From Zygophlyctis sp. KS116 (lineage: Eukaryota; Chytridiomycota): 31,960 bases of DNA. Shown here one piece after another: positions 1-10,917 of this stretch; the stretch's first letter is position 1, and each line of letters opens with the position of its first letter. Where the stretch lies: NCBI GenBank assembly GCA_054661495.1, contig BAAFSQ010000102.1, positions 1 through 31,960 on the forward strand, in the 5' to 3' direction. The notes under the pieces are model-generated. The model was not told the origin of the DNA, did no database searches, and was given only the letters and a program-made list of their open reading frames with translations. Made by a program: the position numbers and the translations under genes.

Positions 1-1
1 A

Positions 2-448
2 GAACTAAACTCGGCTCATTTAATTGATCATAAATCTGCAACATCAGATGTACACTCGGTTCATTTATCGACTCATGAATTAGCACAGGCAGAAATAAAC
101 TCGTTTCATTCATCGACTCGTGAATTAGCACAAGAAGAACTAAACTCGGCTCATTTAATTGATCATAAATCTGCAACATCAGATGTACACTCGGTTCATT
201 TATCGACTCATGAATTAGCACAAGCAGAACTAAACTCGGCTCATTTATTAGACCATAAATCAGAAACAGCAGAAATAAACTCGGCTCATTTATCGACTCA
301 TGAATTAGCACAGGCAGAAATAAACTCGGTTCATTCATCGACTCGTGAATTAGCACAAGAAGAACTAAACTCGGTTCATTCATCGACTCATGAATTAGCA
401 CAAGCAGAAATAAACTTGATTCATAAATCCTCAGAAATAATTTCGTAT
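2..448 (+). repeat. 45-bp coding tandem repeat, about 10 units, with a 135-bp higher-order period
   Basis: Units of 45 bp start at 44, 89, 134, 179, 224, 269, 314, 359 and 404 (the unit at 2 is cut at its left end). They encode a 15-residue motif such as AEINSVHSSTHELAQ, alternating with forms such as EELNSAHLIDHKSAT. The block 2-100 recurs at 137-235 with only two base differences seen, so a three-unit block was duplicated recently. The last unit (404-448) is degenerate. The array keeps the reading frame of the gene it lies in and continues past the left edge. Confidence 0.93.
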
Positions 449-1553
449 AAGAGCCATGATACTACAAGTATGGAACAGCACCAGGAAGTAAACCCCATTT
501 TTATGCCTCAAAAGCACACTCACGTCGAGTCTGCTTTAGAACGGCCTCTGGATAACGAAAGGCCGGTTATTTCAGTAAAAGGTTTTGAATTAGACAATTC
601 AACACCTACAGAAAATGTGAAAGTTCTCGCACCTGAAGCCAAGGAGATACCATATCAAGCCATTGTATTTCAATTATACTAAAGATTAGTTAGCAAATAT
701 AGCCAAGGTCACTCTTAAAGATGTGAAGTGCGAAATAAAGGTTATTAATCTGGAGTTTTTCTGCTCCGAGACAGCTAAAACTAACAAACCATTCAAGCAT
801 TTTTTCCCATTCAATACAAGGCAGATAGTATCCGTGAAACAGAAGAATGACGATGTTATAATTCACGCATGTGTAAGAAGAAAAGGAAACAAAGAAGGTT
901 CAAAGCTGAAGAAGTTATCGTTTGCATTCCCACCAAAATATGCTTCGCTATGGGTGGCTTCTTTAGAAAAAATTGTATTCGGAGGTACCATTTCTTTAGA
1001 CAATAATGCATTAGTTTCGCTTCTTGAAGGACAGAAACCAAGAGACAATAGGAAATGTATCTTCTTAATTGAGAAAAGCGATCATAAAGATGCAGTGAAG
1101 CATATAGAAAAATCAATGCGGCAGGTTTTCGAGGCTGCAGACAAGAACGTTGAAATCGTTTGTAATCAATTTATATGAATATTAATTATAGTGCTTCAAT
1201 TTAATGATTTTAGTGTCTCAAATGCACTAATTAATTTGGATTTTAAGCAAATTTCGAATATCATATGTATCAATAATGACTTCAGTCAAAGGCTGATGCA
1301 GATAATTGTTAGAAATCAGTTACATGCTAGTCCTTGTACATTTTAATCTTAATTAATATTATAGCACAACTAGTTTGTGAATCGGATCCGGTAGATGCAT
1401 CATTAACAATTATCAGGTGTAATACTAATTTTATAATAATTCCTAGCTTGCATTCTTGCATTACCTAAAACAGATATTCTATACATAAGCTCAATGTTCA
1501 TTAAAAGAGAGGAATCGGCAATAGGCGCTCTATTTAAAGCATTCAAAAAATAA
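2..1553 (+). CDS. Degenerate sphingosine-kinase-like protein with N-terminal 15-residue repeats (5' partial)
   Basis: Exons 2-664, 690-1161, 1192-1335, 1365-1418 and 1447-1553 join in frame over introns of 25, 30, 29 and 28 nt; 479 residues are visible and the start lies off the window. The first part is a 15-residue tandem repeat, followed by a linker. Then EIPYQAIL and a PH-like segment resemble the N-terminal part of LCB4-type sphingosine kinases. The next segment follows the sphingosine/diacylglycerol kinase fold: RKCIFLIEKSDHKD sits where the family has LLVxxNPxxGKG, ISNIICINND where it has YDGIVxVSGDG, and SDPVDASLTIIR matches the DPVxAxLxIIxG stretch. The glycine-rich loop, the GDG motif and the following PxGTGN loop are all missing, and the protein stops soon after. 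I infer a catalytically dead relative. The fold match is by eye only; a different PH-containing family is possible. Confidence 0.5.
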
Positions 1554-1574
1554 AAATAAATAAGTTGTTGATCT

Positions 1575-4500
1575 CTAAACTAATCGATCGTCTTTTCGGA
1601 TACTACTAGGAATAAGTTCTTTTTTGGCGTCATGTAGAATTGTATTTCTATCTTCTGGAGCAGAATTTTTTTTCGAGGCCTGTAACCTTCTTCTTGCCAG
1701 CTCCTCATATATTTCCCCATCATCATCAATACTTTGAATCGTAGCAGTGAGCTGACTAATAAGCGACGGCCGAGACTTAAATACTAATATTTCATCTTCA
1801 TTTACTGAACCACACAACGAATCATTCGTATCGGTATAATGAGCTGGAGTTTCACCAAAAGAATTTAGGGCGGCTTCCAAATTATTCTCGAAACCGAAAT
1901 TATGCTCTTTTGGCGGAATTGTTACTTTCTAAGAATTAAAATTGTCTACATTACCCTTACTTCTGGAGGACATGATAAGTCATCAATAGTCAGCGGTTTT
2001 GTATCTATTCCAGCTTGATTTGAAGAGCTAAATATTTTCGGTAAATTGTAAACTTGATCAAACTTATTAAATTCTGGAGGTTGATCTTCTGAATAATTAA
2101 TACCGCCAAAATCATCATTTTTAGATTTTAATTCAGTCTTTGGAGTTCCTCCTATACTATGTATGAGGTTTTGTATTTCGTCTAGCTCATCTAATGTAGT
2201 TTGATAAACGCTTTTTCTAAGATTACAGCTATTACTCTGAGAAATGTCTCTAGAATTCAAAGACTGGTGATGCCAATTGGATCCAGTCCATTTCCAGGTA
2301 TCAATTTCGCGGTCAGTGTCATCGCTCCGAACATGCATTTTTTTATGAGCGTTAGCACTCTGAGAATGATCACTTTGCTTTGAGCAAATTGTTTTTTTTA
2401 AGCTAGCTTTCATGGCGTGTGAAAAACAAACGTCTACCATAAACTGCCCAAGGCATTCACCACCGATTGAGTTAAGTGGATACCAACCATTAATATCATC
2501 AACGCCCCGATATAAAACGCCAATAGGAATAACTACATGGCCCAACAGATCTGATTTTTTATCAAGAAGGTTTATGGTAATCCGTTCTGATTTTTCAGAA
2601 GTTGATGACAACACAAGCCTAAATTTGAATCTATCACCCAATCCATCATGATCTGATAGTTTATCACAAAACAGATTATGAGACTCAATTTTACCCGTAG
2701 AAGTATTTAACCAATCAATTGAAAATTGTGAAATCGATAAACTATTATCTCCATTGTCCAAATTGAATGATTTGAATTTGTTTACTTGTAGTGAAATATA
2801 CATATCCTCATTTATTCGAGGCAGAGTGATTTTATGATCTGTCTTAGAATCATTTGCCAACAAATGATGACTTTTAGAATTTATTGATACCAACCGCTTC
2901 ATAGTTAGCTGGTGAAGTCCTGCTTCCTTTTTCCTTTTTAAGCAAGAAAATTCAACGCTGATTTGAGCGCCCACTGCGAAATCTTCATCGGAATTTATAA
3001 CATCATAGATTCGCTTTTGTACGGTTCCATCCAATTTTCCACGCGAATATTTGTTTGACCAAAGATCGTATATGTCCACAACAGCAACCCCGATTAGCCT
3101 AGTGCTGCCATTATCATTTGAAAGCCAAAAATTTATCTCCCAGTTGTGCGAATTATAATACTCAATAATTAGATCAGAATTAATATCAAAATCAATAGTA
3201 TGTCCAATTTGACTATTAGACTTTTCATCAAGTGAATTTTCAAAATATGTGACATCAGAGTTAAATTCACGAAATACTAATTGACCATTATCAAGCATTG
3301 GCAAAGTCCAGGTAGCATAAACGATACTGTCGGCGCTAATATTTCCATGTGCAATACTTAATTCTTTCAAATTGAAATTGAGAAAATAATAATAATGAGA
3401 GCTTATAGAAGATATACACCATGGTATAGTCCCAAGTTGAAACCCTGATTGAAAAAAAAGAGATACTTGAATGTAAGAAACCGGAACATCATGGCTTTGA
3501 TGTGATCGATCACTGGGGAATATTCCGATCCATTTTTCTTGAATTCCTTTCGGATTTTCAAGTAAAGGAAGTAGCGGAACGTCGAAGTAGCCAAGGGAAA
3601 ATGTCTTGCGATTGTCCAAACGGGAAAAAACTTCACCTTTCGCTGTACCACCAGTTCTTGCCCATTTTATAAATTCTGAGCCTAAGCCAACGACTGTCAT
3701 CTCAACGCAAGTGTCTGAAATATAGTGGAAATCATCATACACAATATCTGTAACAATTGATGAATCAAAATCTCCTGCTGCAAGAATATCTCCCGTTTCA
3801 GGCAGAACTACCAACTGAACAAAAGAATTAAACCGATCCGGCGCAATGTCAGAGGGTAAAAAGTGTTCCCAAAGAGTCTGCAAACCGCAAATTTTATGAA
3901 TCGTAAGAGATAAAACTACCTCGGAATCATCTGTCTGTTCAATCTCATTCGATAATTTCGCATCTTGAGGCAATGGGGGAGTTTTGGCCATATTTTTATG
4001 AACATTCAAATCCTTTACGGGCATGATTTCAGGTAAAACATGCTTATCTTCAGAAGTCTGTATCTCTGCATCAATATTTTTGGATTGAATGATTTGTTTC
4101 TGTAAATGTTCCATTGATAAAGACGACTTAACCTCGGAAACTTGCGTTAGCGACCCCACAGCTATAGTTGTCGTCAGCCATCCCACAGTAGATCCAGAAA
4201 ATGGATCTATCGTTGGATAATCAGCTTCTGGTATTATGAGAGGATATGCTGTATTTGGATTTTCAAGCAGAGCTAACAAATATGAGAAAGGAAGCTTAAC
4301 AATTCCAAGCAAAGATGGCCCATGTTCTATCTGCTGTGTAATGTTGGATTCATAGGAAGAAATCACATGCCATACTTCAATTATTAACTTGAGTTGATCA
4401 TTTCCTACGGACTGAGGCTTCATATACGGCAGCGTGAAAGAATGTTTAAGGTCGATAGAAGTGTTTGTCAATTGGTTCAACAGTGAATAATCGTTAAAAA

Positions 4501-6552
4501 GTACAGGAGGCGTATCAATCGGTTCTGGTAACGATGGAATTCTTATCGATAAATATGCCAAAACTGAGCCAGTCGAGCATAAATCCGCAAGCTTTTGAGA
4601 CCTTAAAAATGTAAAGTTGAGGAAAAGGTATGCTGACGGTAAAGCGTCTAGAATCTTATGATCATGATTTGAAATGCTTTCTTCACCAACAAGTGGTTTT
4701 TGTTGTATTTGAAGATTAGGAGGCGGTATAATATCAGATGCAAATTTCATGGTTAATACCAAGTTGCCTAGCAGTTTTTTTCTGGAGTTCTTATCCAAAT
4801 TCCATACAGGGACTTTTCCCGTCCATGATTTAGATAGCGAGGTTAAAATATTTCTTGACTCCAATATTCCACTACCAATCCACTCCGTTTTCAGCTTTGT
4901 ATTTAGACTTTCACTTCCACAAATTATTTTAATAAAAATTGAGCCATCCAACCAAATTTCTATTTCAGACGAGTCAAAAAGGATTGGACATGCGTCTTGA
5001 TAATCCACCACTATATCATTTGGATGATCATGTGTAATTTGAAAGCGATTTTTTGTAAATTTAGCGGTAGTATGAAAAATATGTGTGTTATTGTGCCCTA
5101 GAGGTATACTAATTTCAATCTTATATATCATTCCTGCAATAAGATCTGTGACTTGAAATTTGTCTATTGACAAATAAACTGAATGAATTCTACCAAATGA
5201 TGTAAGTTGATCTACTGAAAACATATCAAAGGAGTTTGGGTTATGAGAACGTTCACGATTATCATTTACCATTCCAATAACTTTTGTTTTTAATGCATCA
5301 TCAGATAATTCGTCCAATTGATCAATATCGCCAATGTTTAGTCCTTCATCTCCTATCAAATTATCATTGAGTGCTTGAATGATGGCATCATCATCTAATT
5401 GCAGTATTCCATCATCAGAACCTGAAAAGTTTGATAGAATTGAATAATCATCCGTTTGCTCCATTGTTTTTGGTGAATCAGGAATGAGCGCTTAACATTA
5501 AATATTTTATAAAATACCAGATAGAGCCTGATCAGCCACAGATGATTTGATTAAAAAATTTTGGGAAGCTAACAATGAATCTCCCATTGAATCCCTTAAT
5601 TTTTGAGCTTTTTGCATAATTAAATCAAATTCTTTAGAATTATCCGTTTTAAGGGGGGATTCTGGTGGTTTTTTACCCCCTAATGTCGGTATCTTTGATT
5701 CTACTGATTTTACATTCGTGGTTTTCTCCTTTAAAAGAGAAGCCTGTATATTGGAATTTTCATCAATATTAGAAGAATTTTCTAAAATTAGAATCAACGC
5801 TTTTACTTGTAGATTCTTCATGCCTTGAGAAATCCAAGAAATCATTTTCCGTCTCTTGAAACGCAGCGTCAACTATATTGTGATACTGAACAGGTGGAGA
5901 TCGCCTTGGCTCCTCAATCATACTATTTTCTTTACTTATCTATTATTAGTGAATTTAGCTATTATACCTTTGAGCTTGGTTTCTTCTTTGGTGTTTGAGT
6001 TGCAGAAGTATCCGACAATGCTGCTACATTCATGTCATTATTAGACTTTTCTTTAACTTGGGCCTTTGCAGTAACAGGTTTCAACTCTAATACTACATGC
6101 AGCTCTCCTATTTTTTTAGATTTTAACTGTTGATTCTTCCCAACATTTTCGGCTTTATCATCAAACGAGAAAATCGGATAAAATGAATTGATTGGCCGAA
6201 TAGGATCTTTTGCAAATGCTGAAACCGGCACTCTTACTATTCCGATAGTTTTATCCCCTTCCAGGACAATAATATTCAGATTTCCCATATCTGAGAGATA
6301 ATCCGAGAGTTGTTTCTTAAGACATTTTACAGACCAGCTGAATGATGTAATTCCTGATGATTTTATAGAGGAATTTATATTTAATGGATGCAATGTAACG
6401 CCTTCTTCTTCGCCCCACCATTTTACATGTACAATTGCATTAGTGGATTTGCTAGCTAAATTCAACTTGAGCGTCATCCGCTGACATTTAATGACCATCA
6501 TGAACCTTGTGGGGCCACTCACTCTAGGGGGGACCGTTGGATCCTTTCTCAT
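1575..6552 (-). CDS. C2CD3: C2CD3-like centriolar multi-C2-domain protein
   Basis: Exons (5' to 3' on the minus strand) 6552-5968, 5939-5807, 5781-5518, 5490-1961 and 1928-1575; introns of 28, 25, 27 and 32 nt; 1621 aa. The N-terminus carries the C2CD3 signature: TVPPRV, then VHVKWWGEEEGVTLHP (animals have VRVRWWGETSDGTLF), then LSDYLSDMG, IGIVRVPVSAF, and KKIGELHVVLELKP. The large exon has several further C2-like beta-rich segments, for example from HSVYLSIDKF (~residue 429), VLSLTIHKICGLQ, and ISLQVNKFKSF, separated by acidic or serine-rich linkers. Animal C2CD3 sits at the distal centriole and is needed for distal appendages and ciliogenesis; a basal-body role is inferred here. The ATG at 6552 is the first in frame. 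The start lies 31 bp from the upstream gene's stop. Confidence 0.85.
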
Positions 6553-6583
6553 CGTAAAGTCTAACGCGACGCGCAGCAAAATC

Positions 6584-8027
6584 TTATTTCGGACTAACAA
6601 AACAACCTTCCCATACTGGAATCGCAGGAGTATCCTTTAAAATGTGTTTATACGTACCAATATCTGCGAATAGAGATGATACAGCAAAAAGATTTCCTGA
6701 TAAATGGTTTGGGCATTGATCATCTGGAACCAAATAACCATATGATCCCAGTAAAGAGTTTTTAATTCCTACATTTAATTCAGATTTGGGGGATCCCATG
6801 ATTTTATACTTTACTTGAAAATCTGCTACAATAGACAATTCAGAATTTACAATATTCACTCCAGACCACGATCGTTTCATAAATCCACCAACTTTATCCA
6901 ATGTAGAGAGAGAGAATCTATCAATAGGCGTTTGTTTTCTTTGTGAATTTGCATCAGAAGAAAGTTCAAATTGGTTTGAGCTCAAGAGATTAGATTTTTC
7001 ATGCCCACCAATTGATAAGAGTGAAATGTGAAAATCTTTAGCAGTAGAAACAAGGTTGGAATTAAAAGACACTTGTTCATTTGAAGATACAGAAGAGACT
7101 GAATAAATTGAAAATACAGGATTTGCTTCAATCATTCCAGGTAACTCAAAGCCTGGAAACTCTTTCTGATATAATACTGTCTGTACTCCACTAGCCTTTT
7201 CCTTGAGTCCTCCTCCCAAATTGAGGGATCCTAGTATATTTCCAGAAACAAAAGCTTCCATTGAGTATTTTGATTTTATAGATCCTCGAATATTCAAAAC
7301 AAGATCTATTTCACCGTGAAGCTATAATTTAGTAGTTTAGAACTTACATTACAACTTTCACATTTTATAAATCCACCGGTTGAACCTAAATTCCAAGTTT
7401 TATCTGAATCAAAGCTGAATACATAGGGATATATCCAAGTTTTATTCTCTGGCTGATCATTAAGTTGCGAAATATAATGATCAATATCCTGATCAGCCTA
7501 TAATTATCAAGTAAAAATATACTGTATCGAAATGATTGATTGGGAGAACCAAAATATTTACAAATGCATCAATACCAGCATCCGATGCAGTTTGAATATC
7601 AAAATCAATCTTATTTCCATTAATATTCCAGTTTTCTGAAACGTAAAATGGATCTTCTTGAGTTGGGCAATCATAGTAATCCATAACCAATATTATTTTA
7701 TCTAAATCAGACCATTCATCAAATACTTGAGGATTATTAGTCTCAACAGAGACTTGAGACTCATCGCAACGCACACTTTGAATTCCTGGAAGATTCATCA
7801 AGTGAAACACTGGAATGTCCGAAGATACTTGAAACAGCGCATGATAAGAAGCTATCGTTAGACAGGAAAATCGTACCGTTTGAATTCAATTTCTGTTCAT
7901 AAGAGGCTCTTGATACACTGATTGGCTTCTGATAACGAGGCCTTGGGATCATATCAGCATATTTTGGCTTATAGATCGGAGCAGAAAAAGCTCCAGAGAG
8001 GATAAGAGGTATCAGTAAACTAAACAT
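6584..8027 (-). CDS. Secreted DUF7029/DUF7223-like fungal protein
   Basis: Exons 8027-7877, 7851-7523, 7497-7348 and 7321-6584; introns of 25, 25 and 26 nt; 455 aa. The start ATG gives a clear signal peptide (MFSLLIPLILSGAFSA). Residues ~45-150 (FHLMNLPGIQSVRC, then VFDEWSDLDKIILVM and a YDC) look like the DUF7029 domain of secreted fungal proteins. A Cys pair (KCESCN) followed by a beta-rich segment with FPGFELPGMIEANPVFSIY recalls the DUF7223 region (IPGFSIPGIVDVGP). No enzymatic residues are evident. Extracellular or wall-associated location is inferred from the signal peptide. The family naming is from memory of its pattern and is moderately sure; that it is one spliced secreted protein is more certain. 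Confidence 0.65.
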
Positions 8028-8165
8028 TTTTAAAACAATTATTATGCTCTCAAGTGACCAATACAGCGTACTGCTGTCAAAATCAGCATCAAAAGCGTCA
8101 TGTTCAAGCAAGCTTTGGCTTTAAAATATCTTCAATAGACTCTATACCAACTATAATTAGTCTTT

Positions 8166-9345
8166 TTATAAATTACAATGACTAATCAGTCTTTCTAAAT
8201 GCGGTCCAATTTCCCAATAAGGAATAAATAGTTCAAATTCAAGTGATGCGTACACTGAAAACTCATGCATGCATAATTCCTTTGGAGAAATATCGAATAC
8301 TTTATCTATATTCTAAATTATTAGAATTTCTAGTATTTTTACCTCTTTTAGACGTTTTTCACGTCCTTCCAACTTTGGATCATTAACTTTTCCAGCTAAT
8401 ACAAGACAAATTGCAGCTACAATCTTTCTATTTGAATAATTTACAAAATTCTACAATTTAAATCTTTAAAATATACCTTTACAATCAATTTTTCTAAAAA
8501 TACAATTGCACAAGCCAATGAAGAAATTTCCATATCTACTGATTTAGCAATTTCAATCATTTTAGATTTCAAGTCTCTAATATCATAAAGAGAAATATTT
8601 TCATCTAATCCTGGCAGTCTTTCTCTAAGATATTCATTTTGAGCTTTAGAAACATCTGATTCCTTTGAGTGTTGAATTATAGATCCTTTAAAGCAAGGAA
8701 GAGTGATTACAATTTTATTTCTACCAGTTTGAAAGTCTGGATTATCAACAAGATAAGGATTGTATGAAGAATTATCAAGTGATTTTGGACAAAGAGAATA
8801 AGCAGGTTCTAATAATACAGCATATGATTCTGCTTTTCTTCTTTTAACAATTGATTCCATTGCAATTCCCAAACCAACACGATCTCTAAATACTAAGTAA
8901 TCCAAAATACTTACAATCCAAACATTGTTTTTGGACCTCGATGCCTTTTTGGCTTATATTTTTCCCTGACTGGAATTACTGAAAATAATACTAGCGGACT
9001 TCCTCTGATGGTAAGCAGCAGTCTTTCACCAAAGAAACTTTCTGGTAAAACAACTTCTCCTTGACGATACATTTCAATTGGGATATGTACAACTGTTTGA
9101 GGTGCATCGGGTGCTTTTGGCTCAACAACAAAATCAGTTAATTCTATCGGCGCATTCGTCCAAGAAAGTCCGGTGCTGATATTTCCCAAAAAAGAAACTG
9201 CTGCTGTCTGCTTTGATATATATCCTTGATTGGGATCCGGTTGGCGGGGGGTGGGGGCCCATGTGGATGCAGTCGGAGTTGGAACGGGAGATGTAGCAAT
9301 CTTTGAAAGAAACTTTATTGACTCTTTGGTCTTGTCAAATTCCAT
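8166..9345 (-). CDS. CABLES-like cyclin-box protein
   Basis: Exons 9345-8915, 8885-8477, 8450-8343 and 8312-8166; introns of 29, 26 and 30 nt; 364 aa. Residues ~45-60 (AAVSFLGNIS) match the AALSFLxNISLDG motif of animal CABLES1/2. The C-terminal half has the CABLES cyclin fold: YLRERLPGLDENISL, IRDLKSKMIEIAKSV, EISSLACAIVFLEKLIV, NRKIVAAICLVLAGKVND, and HEFSVYASLEFELFIP. CABLES proteins link CDKs to Wee1 or Abl phosphorylation in animals; the fungal role is unknown. The first ATG in frame (9345) lies 26 bp after the stop of the upstream FERM gene. A 44-nt intron at the first junction would also keep frame, but the 29-nt GTAAGT intron retains more protein and matches the local size class. Confidence 0.75.
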
Positions 9346-9371
9346 TGGAACCGAAAACCTAGAAGCGGCGC

Positions 9372-10854
9372 TCAAACAACTAAATTCAATTGTTGAACAG
9401 AACCAATGTCACTCATTCCATCATCAATATCATATGGCTCTTCTCCTGGTTTCTTAATCGCCATTGGAGACATAATCATTTCCCATATTCTTCCAAGTGT
9501 AAGTTTTGGAGTTGTCTTTTTGACCCTGCGCGAGACTGATGTGAACTTTTTGCTTCTTAAATCTGTTTTTTCTTCAAATTTAGAGTGTTCATTAGTAGGT
9601 TTTAAGAATGGTACATTTGATGGCAGGTTTTCATTTGATAAAACGATGTCTATGTTATGAGTTTCTAGACTGTAATTCATATGATCTTTTAAAACTTCTT
9701 TAGCCCAAACGTATTTAGCCCTGGTTGCTACATTATCAATCATGGGCGATTGAGGTGATAATAGTTTTGTAAGAACTGGTTCATCAAACTTTTTTTCTGT
9801 ACAATAAATAGTTATGTGTAAAGGTGAATTTTGCCAAGATATAGTTTCCCAAATAAATATTTTAACGTATTTCTATTTTAAGTTTTAAAAGCTTTACCTT
9901 TTTAATAGGATCAAGAATACTAATTCCAAGTTCATTTACTCCAACTAACCATCTTTGGACGCGATGTTCCTAATATTTAAGAATTTAAAATCTTACAAAA
10001 TATCCCAAAGGAGGTCTTTCCTCGCAAACAGGAAAAAAACATGATCCATAAACTGGTAATGATATTGCCTGCCTTAAAAATTCAGATGAAGAATCAAAAT
10101 TGACTGGTAGCTTTTTATATTCTCCAATGATTTTAGACACTGTAGTTGAAGTTATTTTATAATCAGTAGGTAGAATTTTGTAAAATGTTTCCAAATCAGC
10201 AGATAGCTTTGGCTCTGATGTTTTATTATACTCGCCATATCGATTAAACAGCTGATATGCAGCAAATTTATATTCCTCATCTGCACTTACTACATAACGA
10301 TTGTTTAAAAAGTTTCTTTTGGCTTCACCATACAGTAATTTAACAACAACTCTAGAGTTTAAGGCTTTTTGATCATTGCTTTTAGGTTGAATGGCAGCTC
10401 TCTTGTATACAAAAAAGTATCTGTTTATAGGACTGTTAGCGGTGGCCGCTTCAGTATAGTGTGTATATTGTAACATTCTAACAAGTAAGTCAATATGATA
10501 TTACATAATATGCCATTTAAGCAATAGATCTGTCATTTGCTGTTCAGGATCCAACTGTAATTCTAAATCTTTTCCAAACGTCCATAAACGGAACAGAGAC
10601 GCGAACTTTCGAGGAATATTCAACTGATCGACTATTGCGTTACATATATCTGTTGCTGCGAGATCTTGGTTTCTTATTTTAATCACCAAATCTTTCTCAA
10701 TATCCCCCAAGAATACTCTAACACGCACACTAGTATATAAATAGTTCTTATTCGTGTCTACAACTCTTTGAAATGCTGGCTTGTATTTTGTATCTTCCGG
10801 CACTTTTTTCTCTGTATCAGTCTTGCGATGTAACAATTTATCAAGGAGTTCCAT
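9372..10854 (-). CDS. FERM-domain protein
   Basis: Exons 10854-10505, 10477-9997, 9969-9898 and 9872-9372; introns of 27, 27 and 25 nt; 467 aa. Three FERM lobes appear in order. F1 is ubiquitin-like (VRVRVFLGDIEKDLVIKI to LQLDPEQQMTDLL, ~residues 40-115). F2 is helical (RYFFVYKRA, then VKLLYGEAKRNFL and EYKFAAYQLFNRYGEY). F3 is PH-like (YGSCFFPV, RWLVGVNELGISILDP, ISWQNSPLHITIYC). A basic, disordered tail of ~100 residues follows. FERM modules usually tether membrane proteins or lipids to the cytoskeleton or endosomes. The subgroup is not clear; the order recalls KRIT1, FRMD8 and SNX17 more than ERM proteins, and there is no C-terminal actin-binding domain. It is transcribed towards the CABLES-like gene 26 bp away. 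Confidence 0.82.
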
Positions 10855-10917
10855 GATTTTAAGATTGTTTGGAACGAGATTACCAATACGTCATTCAAAC
10901 AAAATTCCGAACCAATA
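10855..10917. promoter_or_regulatory. Divergent promoter between FERM gene and soluble adenylyl cyclase
   Basis: Only 63 bp separate the ATG codons of the two divergently read genes. Both 5' UTRs and both promoters must fit here or overlap the neighbouring coding sequence. I see no recognisable TATA box or factor site. Confidence 0.6.

Noticed and set aside
1946-1960. C2CD3 stop right after CPPEVRVM
   Set aside because: The GTA after CCAGAA is a GTAAGG splice donor; a 32-nt intron leads to a further 117-codon exon in frame.
2201-2651. Plus-strand frames opposite the C2CD3 long exon
   Set aside because: Antisense shadows within a 3.5-kb exon that has strong C2 pattern on the minus strand.
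8871-8930. Alternative 44-nt intron in the CABLES-like gene (donor in the RGP codons)
   Set aside because: It keeps frame but has a poor GTCCAA donor and an atypical length; the 29-nt GTAAGT intron fits the local class.
9230-9660. Plus-strand open frames opposite the CABLES-like and FERM genes
   Set aside because: They are antisense shadows of well-supported exons with no protein similarity.
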